Assembly: GCA_963575745.1 (NCBI GenBank)
Contig: CAUYUJ010016699.1
Span: forward strand, 95,001 to 159,000
From: Prorocentrum cordatum
Lineage: Eukaryota > Sar > Dinophyceae > Prorocentrales > Prorocentraceae
DNA length: 64,000 nt
Direction of reading: 5' to 3'
The notes beneath the pieces are model-generated. The model saw only the letters and a program-made list of their open reading frames with translations. It did not search any database and was not told where the DNA came from. Shown here piece after piece: positions 21,968-32,520 of this stretch. The translations under genes and the position numbers were made by a program. The first letter of the stretch is position 1. Every line of letters begins with the position of its first letter.

Positions 21968-23150
21968 TGTATTCGTGCGATGATCTTCTATAACGTTTTC
22001 CCCCACGACAATGGTGATGCAGAGTTCCATTACTACCGATATCCCGACCAATATTATTATGATTGCAATTGCAGCTATCGCCAGGGGTCCAAGTCGGCCC
22101 AAGAGCGGACGCAAGAGCGGACGCATCGCTTGTTTGACCTTGTCCAGTGCGACACGATGTGTATCTGCCTGACATGCACAATCGCGATATCTCTTCAAAC
22201 TGTGTTGTGCAACGAGCTCAAATGAATCATATGTTCGTCTCCTGGAAGGGCGGCAATGGGCATCAACAAATGAATCCGTGCAATGTGCGGCTGGTAAGGT
22301 TCGTCGATGGTGAAGCAATTCTGCCAAACGGAGCCTGATGACTTAGAATCAATTGCGCACTATGTTTACACTGCGTTCCGCAAGTGCCCCACACAATATG
22401 ATAGCGGCAAATCCACTTGTCGCTACACGTCGCCAGACAAATTATCTACTGCTACAGTCTGGCTGGCCACAATTTTTCGGCACAATGGTTGAAATAATAT
22501 CGTGGGAAAAAACCTCATCACTTTTTCCGTCCGCTGTTGCCCCGACCATCCCGTTTGTCAACATACCCCCGCGCGCGGCGCACTTCTGACACTGTATCTT
22601 AGTGTCACACTTTCCTAATAGTGCCGCGGCGAGAAAAACTCATCAAGTTCAATCTCCTGGCCAGTGACGACTACACAAAGACCAGAAGGTCTGATCTTGC
22701 TGGTGCTGGCGCAACGAAAAGAGCCAGCAACACGCAGAACCCATATGGTCTTGCCGTGTTGTCACACCCATCTCGTTCTGCAGTATTGTCCATATCAGGT
22801 CTTATCGATTATATCATAGCAACAACGCAGAGACCATAACCGATCATGACCGCAAGATCGTGGAAATGAAAACAAACATTACCCCTACACATACAAGCTG
22901 ATGCGGCATACACAAACATGCACACACTTGTATAACTTCAGGCGTGTATGCAGGATGCTCCATGTATGCGTACGTTTGCGCATCTATGAAAACATACAAG
23001 AAATCGAGATGTGAACGTCACGTGCCAAGATCGGCATGGCCAGCGCTCCAGTGATCCCCAATCCCAATCCACTGAGTCTGGGTCCTGCGCGGCGGTGCTG
23101 ATGCCTTCGGGCAGATGGGAGAGGCTTGACAATTTTTCTGTCACCCTCTC
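21964..23150. other. 1.2-kb stretch without a supported gene
   Basis: Composition is closer to balanced GC than the rest. A plus frame at 21980-22225 with aromatic-rich N-terminus (for example FHYYRYPDQYYYDC) is possible but unsupported. CATGTATGCG-type words lie at 22890-22990. Confidence 0.4.
22574..22628. repeat. nested stem-loop
   Basis: Outer arms CGCGGCGCACT and AGTGCCGCG (one bulge) enclose inner perfect arms TGACACT and AGTGTCA around GTATCTT. Could be a structured RNA or a foldback remnant. Confidence 0.6.
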
Positions 23151-23275
23151 TCTCGCTCCCTCCAGGTGCACATCCATGTCGTCGTCTCTGTATCTAGCTC
23201 TGTCTTCGTCGCTGTCTCGATCTCTGCCTCTGTTTCTGTCTCTGTCTCTCTCTGTCGCTCTATCCCTGTCTCCTT
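23151..23275 (+). repeat. CTCTGTCT/CTCGCT pyrimidine-rich array
   Basis: Degenerate TCTCTG, GTCTCT and TCGCTC units; no coding claim. Confidence 0.85.
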
Positions 23276-23439
23276 TCCCCATGCCCCCCTCCGAATGCGC
23301 GCGAGCGTGATGCCAAATATCGAGCCTGGGATGCGCACCACACAGTCTACCTAGAAACAAGCTTCTTCCGCAAACCCAACGCCCTTCCGCGGATCATGGC
23401 GCGATGAACATTTGGCCGGCCCCATAAAGAGGCCTTCCT

Positions 23440-23479
23440 TCTCTTCCTTCTTCCTTCTCCTCCTCGTCCCTCCTCCTCC

Positions 23480-23514
<35 letters not shown>

Positions 23515-23580
23515 CTCCTCCTCCTCCTCCCTCCTCCTCCCTCACCCTCCTTCTCCTCTTACTCCTCTTCCTCCTCCTCC

Positions 23581-23615
<35 letters not shown>

Positions 23616-23640
23616 CTCCTCCTACTCCTGCTCCCTGCTT
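23440..23640 (+). repeat. CCT/TCC array
   Basis: CTCCTC and CTTCCTC units; Leu-, Pro- and Ser-rich frames are artefacts. Confidence 0.97.
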
Positions 23641-23825
23641 CCCTCCTCGACTCCGCTCTTTCTTTCCAGTTCCGTTTGGAGTGCGGCCGAAAAGGAAGAG
23701 GGAGGTCGAGGGCCTCGCTCTGGTGTGCTGTCGTGACCGAGGACTTGCTCGTCGACGGGTGCGTGGCGCTCGCCAGGCAGGCAGGCAAAATCTCGGCGAA
23801 ACCGGCTGCCCGGGTCCGAGCAGAT

Positions 23826-24030
23826 GGGGTCGAAGGATCTCGCTACATCGCCGATGCATCGACGAGGCATCGCCGATGCATCCCCGATGCATCGGCGATG
23901 CACCGGCGACGTCGGCGGTGCATCGGCGACGTCGGCGTGGAGCAAATCGGGCCCCACATCGAGCCGCATCGCCGGTGCATCGCCGATGCATCGCTGATGC
24001 ATCGGCGATGCGGCGCGATCCTCCGGCCCC
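23826..24030. repeat. nested palindrome array of GCATCGCCGATGC
   Basis: Two perfect 16-bp inverted repeats with identical arms: GCATCGCCGATGCATC (23867-23882) against its complement at 23886-23901, loop CCC; and the same pair at 23977-23992 and 23996-24011, loop GCT. The flanks also mirror each other (GTCGAAGGATCTCGC on the left; GCGCGATCCTCCGGCC on the right), so most of this 205-bp interval is one large imperfect inverted repeat. Between the halves lie GCGACGTCGGCG units. On the minus strand it translates to repeating HRRC(I)-(G/A)DAS blocks, which I regard as incidental. Confidence 0.9.
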
Positions 24031-24280
24031 TTCTCGGAGACCCAGAGCGTCGGAGCAAGGGGCAGCGACCATCGGGGTGTCGATCTCCTTCGGAGCTGCG
24101 CCCCCCTCGCCCACGAAACGAGGGAGGTCGAAGGGATGGCAAGCAAAACTCGTGCCCAACCGTTCGGGACGTGTATGCGGCCCAGTCAAGGGGCCCCCAC
24201 GCTCCGCTATGCAGCCCGTGCCTGGGATAAGACGCCTCGGTTAACGTGAACTCTGTGGCGCATTTTCGAGGCACACAGAG
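24031..24280. other. spacer, no gene seen
   Basis: A short foldback CTCTGTG/CACAGAG (24251-24280) immediately precedes the bipartite stem-loop motif. Confidence 0.4.
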
Positions 24281-24372
24281 GATCCCACCAGTCCTTTGGG
24301 CGAAGGTGGTCTACGGAGTTCTTTCTTTCCTCTTCCAAGCCCTTCGGGAAGGGGTACCCTCTCCCACATCCC
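24281..24372 (+). repeat. bipartite stem-loop motif, copy 1
   Basis: GATCCCACCAGTCCTTTGGG then CGAAGGTGGTCTA: CCACC pairs with GGTGG enclosing CCx...GGG. A second hairpin CCCTTCGGGAAGGGG follows at about 24340. Closely similar sequences with the same order are at 33872 and 39495. Function unknown; a short interspersed element or a structured RNA are possible. Confidence 0.7.
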
Positions 24373-24419
24373 TGAGTTTTGTTGAGGGGTTCGCGAGCGG
24401 TCAAAGCGCCCAGACGGGT

Positions 24420-24995
24420 CTATGATGGTTCCAAGAGGGCTCCCGATGCTTCAAGCTGGCCCCCAAGATGGCCCAGGATAGCCGAAGATGGTTTCCGACA
24501 TGCCTCCAAGAGGAGTCCAGAGGATCAGAAGACGGCTCCACATGCTCTCAGAGCCCCCTCAGGACTTCCCCAACAGACTCCCCCAAGAGGCCCACAGCCT
24601 TCAACAACCTGATGGGGAAAAAACGCTGGCTTTTGTCTTTTCACCTTTTTTCGCTCCCGATGCGGCCTCAAAATGACCCCAATATGGCCCAAGAGAGCCC
24701 TGAGAGGGGCACAGGAGGACTGAAGACTTCCCCAAGACCGCCCAAGAGCGCCCCGAAGGAGCCCCAAGAGGGCTTCAAGAGGCGATTTCGATGGCCCCGA
24801 GCGGGAGGAGAGAATTCGGAGACCCCCCCCTCTATTGATCGACGCCCTTCAAGGTGTCCCCAGGAGGCTCTACAAGGCTTTCACGAGGGCTCCAAGAGAG
24901 CCCCGAGACCCTCCCACAGATACCTTCCAAACTAGCCCCAAGAGGGCCGCGAGAGAGCTCCAAGAGGACTCTAAGATGGCCCCCAGAAAACCCAA
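24420..24995 (+). repeat. decamer block 4
   Basis: CCCAAGAGGC/CCAAGAGGG units, interrupted at about 24608-24672 by an AT-richer spacer (AAAAACGCTGGCTTTTG...). Same family as the blocks at 7.1, 9.3, 13.0, 39.9 and 42.7 kb. Confidence 0.8.
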
Positions 24996-24999
24996 AATT

Positions 25000-25135
25000 G
25001 CTGCCAAAGTCTTCGTCCTCCTCCTCTTCCTGCTCCTCCTCCTGCTCGTCTTCGTCCTGTTCCTCCTCGTCCTCCTCATCGTCCACCTTTTCGTCGCCGT
25101 CCTCTTCTTCGTTCTCGACCTCGTCCTGGGCGTGC
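25000..25135 (+). repeat. CTC/CGTC pyrimidine-rich array
   Basis: TCCTCCTC/TCGTCC units; an acidic Glu/Asp run on the complementary strand is likely an artefact. Confidence 0.85.
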
Positions 25136-25266
25136 TCAGGATGATCCATATTTTTTCCAATGCGTGCTTCTACATTGTCCTGGTCAAAGCAATTCGCCCA
25201 AGCACCGTTTCTGCATGTCACTGCACCGACCTTGCAGACGTGCTGCAGCGGATTTTTGTGTGGATT

Positions 25267-25992
25267 TCAGCCAATGCAGAACCCCGAAACGGCGAGTGAA
25301 AAACGAAGCGGATTTGGCGAGGATTTTGTAGTCTTCATTCCTGGCCAAAAGAAACCCGCACGAAACTCACCTCGAAATCCGGAAGGACAATTTCCAGGAC
25401 ACTCCGGGCCCATCCGATGGTTTCCCGGACGAAATCCACCCTTCGATGTTGGCGCCATGATGAATTGGCTGGTGGGGATACATTTGGTCCGCGGGCGCGC
25501 GAAGGCGAATCGAACGCTGACCGTGCTAGGGCGGGCCGCGCTCCGTAGCAAAGAGAAAAACAATGAAGCGAGCGGCGGCAGGCGGAAGGGAAGTACAGCA
25601 GTACCACCCAGCCTGCGAGCAGCTACCGAAGAGCGTGCCGAAGACGAAGAGCACGAAGGCCCAAGGCCACATACTTGCCGAACAAAAGGAACTTGAAGCG
25701 CCCCGAGAGCACGGGTGAGAGGACGCCGTAAAGGCGCGGGGAGCCAGGACAGGAAGAAAAAGTGGTCCACCTTGCCGTACGGAAAGAACAACACCGTGTG
25801 CGAGCGCAGGGAACGCAGCCAAAATGGCGCGGGAGGAAGCCCCCAGGTGGCCGAAAACCGAATAGCGGTGCCGCCCATGGGCACCCCGAGCCAGTCGGAT
25901 AAGCACAACCGACGAACCCCAGGTAGGCAGGAGCGAAGAGGTCGAACATGCAGGCTGTGGGTTACACCTGACAAGCGTCGGCGGTCATCCAA
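25267..25992 (-). pseudogene. possible decayed hydrophobic (membrane-protein-like) coding region
   Basis: One minus-strand frame is open for 241 codons and the other two are open for over 100 codons in the same interval. Hydrophobic, aromatic-rich stretches alternate between frames: SHTVLFFPYGKVDHFFFLSW in one, LSGRFKFLLFGKYVALGLRA in a second, AFVLFVFGTLFGSC in a third. This is what a multi-span membrane protein with indels would look like, but GC-rich sequence alone can also do this. I cannot name a family. On the minus strand the 12-mer GCCATTTTGGCT (near 25819-25834), which is part of the dinoflagellate spliced leader, lies within it; the flanking leader bases do not match. Confidence 0.25.
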
Positions 25993-26351
25993 GTAGCCGC
26001 GATCAGCGCGTACCCGAGGGCAGGAGGCAGGGGCAACCTTGTCGTGCAGGTGAAACTTCAGACGGCCGTCGACCAGCGCCGTGCGCCCCGCGCAAGTGCG
26101 CGCCGCCCATCAGGTAGCCCGAAGGTGGAGCGGCGGGTGGCTATGCGGAGGCCGGCGCCCGCAAGCGCCTGCCAGGGGGACCGTGGCGCCTTGGGCGAAG
26201 CGGGCCATTGGTAGGGATGGGGCGCGCCCGTCCAGCCAACCGACATGAACCCTCGCTGCAATCGCGTGGTGGGACGGGCGGAAACGAAGCCCATGGGGAG
26301 CTGGTGCCGCGCCACCCGGACCAGATTCAGAAGAGGTTCATAAAAAGGCAA

Positions 26352-26601
26352 CTGATCGCTGCAAACGCTCGTGAAGCCTCCGCAGAGGAATACCCATGGT
26401 AAACAGAAAACAATCGCATCGGCGGAATGGAAGACCTCGGCAGAGGGATACCCAAGGTAGAGCTGGAAGCTGATCGCTGAAGAAACACCGGACCTCGGCA
26501 GAGGCACACCCAAGGTGAAGACCCGTCGCAGCGGGTCACCGTGGAGGAAGTGGCGGCAGGAGGAAGAGGGGAAGGGAAAGGGAGCTGATCGCTGCAAGCA
26601 C
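26352..26601 (+). repeat. 58-60-bp tandem repeat, three copies and a partial
   Basis: Units start near CTGATCGCTG (26352), ACAATCGCAT (26410) and CTGATCGCTG (26470), each continuing to CC(T)CGGCAGAGG...TACCCA(A/T)GGT. A fourth start CTGATCGCTGCAAGCAC is at 26585. On the minus strand the repeat reads as a 19-20-residue motif with (S)DQLPF and LPWVFLCGG-like blocks, so it may be inside a former protein. Confidence 0.8.
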
Positions 26602-26663
26602 AAGATTCGATCCGTGGCTGCGCTTGCCCTGCTTGCCGCTTCGTGCCACGGAGGCGTCGCGGT

Positions 26664-28596
26664 CTAGCCCTTTGCCTGGGCGCCCAGCTTTGCGCCAGTC
26701 GTCCGTCGCAAGGCCCTGGCGCGGGCGGTCGAAGTCGGCGTAGAAATATGTGCTGCTGGCTGAGAGAATGGGCGTCGTAGCCGTTCTGTAGCCAGGTGGC
26801 CAAGAATTCGTCGCGATCGGCCTGGGATTGCATACGTGGCTCCTGTGGGGCGAGACCGGGCCGGGTTGATTTGTACTCGGTTCAGCTGTGCCAAACCCTG
26901 TTGAATGTGGCCCCGAGCTCGGATTGCATCCTTTTTATGAAGGCAGGGCTGCTCTCGGCCGCACCTTGCGCCTCAGCGAGGTGCGTGGGCGTCTCATGCA
27001 TCTGGTTGCCGTCATGGGTGCGGCAGTCGGTTGGCGCGACGGGGTCGGCGGCCACTTCGCGCCAGACTCCTCGAGCCCACATGCCAACAGCGTGGCTGCT
27101 ACGGGTCGTGCGTGCTGCGTGGCCCTGTCCCTGGGGTCCAATTCCCACGACTTGTAGCTTGACCAGCTGGATCCGTACGCGCGCCCGTCATCATGGGCAG
27201 TCCAGCTGGAGCCGTAGCTGGTCCACCTGCTGCTGTTAGGACTCCGCGCGCGGTCCACGTGCCGCTTGGCATGGTCGTAAGGGCTCCATCCTTGGTCGCG
27301 CCACTTTCCATGTCCCTCTGCGCGCGTCCAAAGTCTCCTGTGCTGGGTTACTGCTGCCAGCTGTTTCGCCCGAGAGTCGGGGTGCAAGCGGCTTTCGTGT
27401 GTCAGCGTTGTCGTGGTCGCTGCTGGCCGGCGCGGCAGCGCAGAGGATCGCGGTGAGGGGGGGGAACTTGGAGCTGGCCTCCTCGTCGGTAGGTGAAAGG
27501 GTGGGGTCGTCGTCCGCTGGGGGTTCCGGGCTAGTCTGTGGTGTCTCGGTTTCCGGCTCCCAAATCCAATCCTGGTCTGGGTCTGGAGCCCGGCCAAACG
27601 TTCCGTCCTCCCCGGGGGCTGAGAGGGTGCGAGTACCCCTTGGTCGCCAATCGATGTGTCCGTGGTCTCTCCTTCTTCTGCCCTGGCCTGTGCGCTGGGT
27701 GGAGGGCGGGCAGCCTGCGCGGGCGTGGCCGCGCCAGACGGCGCTGCTGTTGGGTCTGTGTCGTTTCCGCTTATCTCCCCGTCCGACATGGCGTCGCCCG
27801 TTAGCGTGTCATGTTCGAGGCTTGCAAGCCAGTCCAAGAGGGTGCTAATGCTGCAGTGGGCGGAGTCGGTGTCCTTGAGCGGAGCGTCCCTCTGAGCATG
27901 GATCATCCAGGATTGTCCTATCAGAGCCTCTTGGGCCAATCGACGTGCCAGGCAAACGGCCGCCCATCTCTTGCCACCCCAAGTGGTGCCAGGCGGGACT
28001 CCGTCGTCGGTGAGTGTGCTGGTGTAAAGCGAACGGATGTAGATACAGGCCAGTCTGCGCCCCCAGGCGCTGGCGCTCCAGTCGTCCTGTTTGGGGCCCT
28101 TCTGGGAGGAGAAAGCGATCCAGGCGTCGTCGGAGGCTGAGTCCAGACAGCGCATATACCTGCCAATGCCAGGGGGGGGGCGTTTCCGTCCAACGTTGGT
28201 CGTTCGCTGCGGTGAGATAGTCTCGACATCGCGGTGACTCAGGGGGGGGAGACGCGGCAGGATGCTGAAGATGTGTTCGCACCGTCTGGTGTCAGAACGG
28301 TCGGGGCGGCGAAACCGGGATGGCGTCGCGTCGTCCTGCGTTGCCGCAGCCCGCGGGTGGCCGAACTCGCCGCGTAGGCCGTCGTCGGCGGTAGGTCTGG
28401 GCCCGGGGGGCCTCTTCGTTGGTGAGGAAGGGTATGTGCGGACAGAGTCCCTGTCCAGAATGACCTTGAGGACGCTGGGCGCGATGTCCCCGATGCACAC
28501 CACGCAGATGCGGCAGGCCAGGAAGCGTTCCAGGAGGCGCCGGCCCAGCACTCCACCCAGCGGCCCCGCTCGGGGAGGCCGCATCGGTCGTCGCAT
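26664..28596 (-). pseudogene. uncharacterised multi-frame coding locus, downstream part
   Basis: The main frame (28596 to 26935) is open for 553 codons with non-repetitive composition. It begins with a Cys cluster (ACRICVVCIGD near residue 27), has a mixed, Trp-containing middle (DDAWIAFSSQKGPKQDDW; WGGKRWAAVCLARRLAQEAL; STLLDWLASLEHDTLTGD) and ends in a Ser/Trp/Tyr-rich tail (SRWTSYGSSWTAHDDG). Other minus frames pick up further protein-like pieces to 26664 (FIKRMQSELGATFNRVWHS; DEFLATWLQNGYDAHSLSQQ), consistent with frameshifts. I do not recognise the family. Being on the same strand and close behind the RING-like segment, it is probably one original gene or mobile-element open frame. Confidence 0.4.
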
Positions 28597-28616
28597 CCCA
28601 GGCCTGCGCTGGTCTT

Positions 28617-29882
28617 CTAAACAAAAGAGCCGGGCGCGGGGTGGCCTGGTTCCCGCGTGTACTTGACCGGTTCCCCGCTGCAGCTGTCGCAGATGGATGC
28701 GTAGGGCCCAGACTCAATGGCGCCACTGCCGAACTGGTCGTCAATGGGACGGCACTTGGGAAACATGCTGCCGATCTGCCCTGGGTCGTCGCTGCCGGTG
28801 GCCGTCAGGAGAAGCTGAGACAGTGTGTAGTCGCTGCTGGGGTTGGGTGCCTGGGCTCGAACTGTCGGCGTCCGAAGAGGTGTCGGGGCAATGTTGCTGA
28901 CGTTGGCCTCGTGCTCGGCACTTCGGTGAAGACGTCTGGCTGTGAGCCGCGCCAACGCCGTAGACAAGGTCCGTGAAAACAATGTCCGCATGGGACGAGC
29001 GCGTTGGCGACGGTTCCGTGCTCTCCCCAGCAAATCAGACAACAGGATGGGTCGGTGTCCCCGCTGGTTGCGAATGGTGCAGCGGGCTCCGGGTTAAGTG
29101 TGGGTGCGGCCGCGGCCACTGCTGCACCGAGGGCCTCCAGGAGGGCGGATGTGTCTGAGGCGGCGCGCGTGTCATCCGTGGCTGCCACCGGGCCCATGTG
29201 GATTAGAGCGTCGTGCAAAACTTGCGGCCTGAGACACTTGTGCGTGTGGAAGGTTTCTGCTCTCTGCCCAGTGGCGAGCTCCAGGAAACATTGTAGTTGC
29301 CAGGGCGTGTGTACATCGCATCCGACGAGCCAGTTCGCGATGACTTCGAACAGTCTGGAGTCAATGCGCCTGGCAGTGAGGACAGATTTCAAGAGGGTTC
29401 GGAAGTGTGGTCGCAGGCAGAGCCAAAGGGCTCCCGAGGCCCACTCACCCGGTGCCGTATCAGCCCTGTCGAAGTCTCGCAGTTCGTCCCTGAACGAGTT
29501 GGCTAATTCTGGGTTCAAAGAGCTCGTGTCGAGAGGGGGTTGCGGGGCTTGCCTTCCCGCCTGTTCATTCTGTCGCCTGGCAAGGTGGATGCGCTCGAAT
29601 TTCCATGGCGCAGCTCGGTCGCATCCTGTCCTCTTGGTTGTGTAGGTCGGTGGCGCCTTGTCCTGCGTCGTCGTCTTGGGGGTGGTCGTCGTCCCAGAGA
29701 TGGCGTGCCATGAGTCCTGCAATTTGCGAACCTGGGCGGGACCTCTCGCCTTCTTGTTGGGGGGCTGTCGCAGTCCTGCTTCGGGCCGCAGCGCCCGCTT
29801 CCACAACTTCCCGATCCCCGGATAGTGCTGACATCTGGAGATGACCGTCCAGATCCAGGTGTCCCATCATGATCTGCTGCAC
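28617..29882 (-). pseudogene. RING-type zinc-finger segment of the same decayed locus
   Basis: In the 333-codon frame 29806-28805 the sequence CLIC, then 12 residues, then PCGHCFHGPCLRRW gives the first six ligands of a RING finger (C-x2-C, C-x-H, then H-x2-C spacing). RING proteins usually act as E3 ubiquitin ligases. The last C-x2-C pair is missing in this frame. A different frame has ICDSC near 28690 and the next frame has ACRICVVC near 28510, so the tail may be displaced by frameshift. N-terminal of the finger are about 240 residues rich in helix-like segments (RPHFRTLLKSVLTARRIDS; LFEVIANWLVGCDV; WQLQCFLELATGQRAETF) with no family I recognise. Start uncertain; a second frame is open from 29882. 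Confidence 0.45.
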
Positions 29883-30885
29883 CGAGCTGTCTATGTAGCC
29901 TCCGAGGTGGGGGACTGGGGTGGGGCGCCCCTTGTGCTTCCATCAGATCATGCGCAGCCTCTACTGTCTGCGCCCCCGTTCCTTACCAGTATTCGGCTGC
30001 CGTGTCTAGCGCACGTGTGTCTAGGCTCATCCTTTGAGAGGTCTGCGCAAGACGTCCCATCCCAGTTCCCCCCCCCCCCGCGGCCGTGGGCGAAAACGCG
30101 CGCGGCGCGTCGTAAGCCCGGGGCGCGGGCCTACTACTTGAAACAGCGACAAGCAAACAACCGCGCGATACCGAGCGCGCGATCAGAACCTACCGCCGGG
30201 TGAGCAGCTGGCTGAACTGGTGGGGATAGTTTTTTTCTGGTCGGCGGCTGCGCGACAACGGTCTGGCGGAGAGAGGCAATGTCCGGGGCGGGCGGCAGCA
30301 GGTGGGGATACGCGAAGCGCCAAGTATTTTCAGGGGGCGCCTGCTGGGAAGCGGGCCTCTTTTTCGAGGCCTTTGCTTTATCGCACAGGTGCATCTGCTT
30401 CGAAGTGGAAGTTGGAGCGGCACTGCGTCGGACACAAGGTGGAAGGCCTCAACGGCAAAACCAACGTGGCAGAGGAAACCGATCCCCGTTTTTTTGTGTA
30501 GTTACTCCCCACTCGACCCCAAATGAAGGTACCCCATCATCTCCAAACACTTTTGCCGTCAATATGCCAGGTTTTTGTATCGCAGCAGCATGTCTATCCT
30601 GGCCTCTTGTTCTGTAGACTGCGGCTGCGCGGGGCTGCAAGGGCTATCGCAGATAAAGCCCAGGGGCGTGCATGCGACATGCTTCCAAGGTTGACCAAGA
30701 GGGGATGACCGGGGACCATTCGCAAATCTGGAAAATGCCCTCCCCGCGCGTCCTCGAGCCATGCTTGCACACCCGATCTTTTAATCGAGTTGAAAAGAAT
30801 TCGTTTCGTATGTTGGGCTTGGTGATGTTATGTTGTGCGTGTGACGGTGGTCTCATCCACAGAACCCTTGCCGCGTCCCCCCCCC
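29883..30885. other. 1-kb stretch without a supported gene
   Basis: Contains the 19-mer GGTGGGGATACGCGAAGCG (30301 on), which recurs at about 40708. No coding frame with recognisable motifs. Confidence 0.4.
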
Positions 30886-31035
30886 AGTGTGTCGGGCGTG
30901 GTGATGGTTGGCCACCGATTCCCGCCGAACGGGCCCCATCCAAACTTGCCCCTGTGCGCTGCGATGGTTGTTGTCCACGAGATCCCGCGCGGCCAGAGGG
31001 TCCCAAACCTCGCGTGTCTGTGTTGTCAAGGATGG
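30886..31035 (+). repeat. GGTTGGCCAC-type minisatellite, two units
   Basis: GTGGTGATGGTTGGCCACCG...CCCGCCGAACGGGCCCC and a second weaker unit from about 30960. The same unit family forms the larger array at 32.5-32.9 kb. Confidence 0.6.
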
Positions 31036-31371
31036 TGCTTCGCGATGGCACCTCGCCCAACTCGCGGTCGGGAACTTTTGCGCGTCGCTCCGCTCCGCGG
31101 GGCGGGAGGCGGGGAAAGGCTCGGGACGTGGGCGCCTGGGAATGGAGAAGTGCTCGGCGTGTCGCGCCGAAGCGTGGTGGACCAACTTCGGCGGAGCGAC
31201 GCGCTAAATCGAAATTGTTGACCGTGTGCTCGCACTCGATTCGAGCGGAACGTGACTTCCGAGAGAAAGGGCTGGACCAGAGCGAGTTCTTCATAAATCT
31301 GGCGAGTGGACCGGCCCCCCCCCCCGAAAGCAGGAACGCGACCCCCCCTGCGAAGCGTTGTCGTTTCGTGC

Positions 31372-31424
31372 GGGGGGGTGGGGGTGGGGTGGGGTGGGGT
31401 GGGGGGGGGGGGGCGGGCGGGGCG
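31372..31424 (+). repeat. G-run tract with G-quadruplex potential
   Basis: Six or more runs of four or more G separated by single T, then a long G run. Fits the G4 pattern of four runs of at least three G with short loops. No gene nearby whose promoter this would be. Confidence 0.9.
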
Positions 31425-32520
31425 TGCTTGCTATGTGGCACGGGACAAAAACATCGTGGGACCTTTGTGCGAGTAACACGTGGTACGGCCCTCGTGTGAT
31501 GCCATGTGCTGCGGGGCGGGATTCATAGACGAACGGGGTGGTGACCGCGTTCCAAAACTTGAATGTTGGACGTCGCACAACTGCAAACTATTTCCGCTCT
31601 GTTGAACGCGGTTGGCAAATACTGCCATGCAATCCAAAACGTCAACACGTTCCATGGGGTAGACCACCTGCGTCGACACAGCTTGACATTACCCGAACAC
31701 CGTGGTGGTCACGCTGCGCGCTGGAGATGAGCTGGCAATGGCGACACACTCGAATAACGACTCTGCCAACCATGGAAGAGGGAGCAAACGCATAAACATT
31801 TTACGGAGCCGCTCGCAGGCAATTGCGCGACGACGGTCTTGTGCCAAACAGCGTCGATGCTGCGCGGCTCGACGGACGGGTTTTCTGCATGCCTATCGCC
31901 TCTCCACTATCGATGGGGATGAACACGCGGCTTTCTTGCGCTGCTTGGGGTATGCGCTGCGCTGACGCGCAGAACGCGTCTGGAGAACTTGGCTCTGTGC
32001 CCAATGTCAAAGCATGCGCTTACGAGCGGATCGGTGCACCGGATAATGAGCGGCACCACTAGTCTCAACCAATGGCGAAGCCCACGAACACAGTTTATGG
32101 CCGCTTAGAACATGCAGCGGCACCCCTGGCCGCAAACCGTGGCCGCAACCTATGTCAGCACCAGATATCGGCGGTATTTCATTCCCAGTTCCTCAGACCG
32201 TAGATAAAGCATAGGCCCTACATGCAACAACGGTTTGGGTGATGAATATGGCTGCTGCTTCTATGGTTGCTTGTGTGTATGTATACATAAACACTTGTAG
32301 TATTCCGACCGTTAGATACGTAAGACGTTACTCAGATAGTTTGGTAATTTGGTAGATCGTGAGTCAGATTGTTAGGCGCTTTGTTCGACATGTAGATTCT
32401 TCCGACGCGAGGACATCTCAAGCTGAAAGCTGCACACGTCCCCCCCCGACCTCCTTCTCACCGCAGGGCGGCCACTTGCATACCCGAATCATGAGATCGA
32501 GGAGCGCAAACCTCGGTTCT
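31425..32520. other. 1.1-kb stretch without a supported gene
   Basis: Lower GC than the flanks. Short frames only; nothing recognised. Confidence 0.4.

Noticed and set aside
23826-24030. CRISPR-like array
   Set aside because: Repeats are contiguous palindromes without regular unique spacers, and the genome appears eukaryotic.
23412-24274. Frames with repeated HRRC and DAS blocks on both strands, resembling a Cys/His-rich protein
   Set aside because: Generated by the palindromic GCATCGCCGATGC units; palindromes give similar peptides on both strands.
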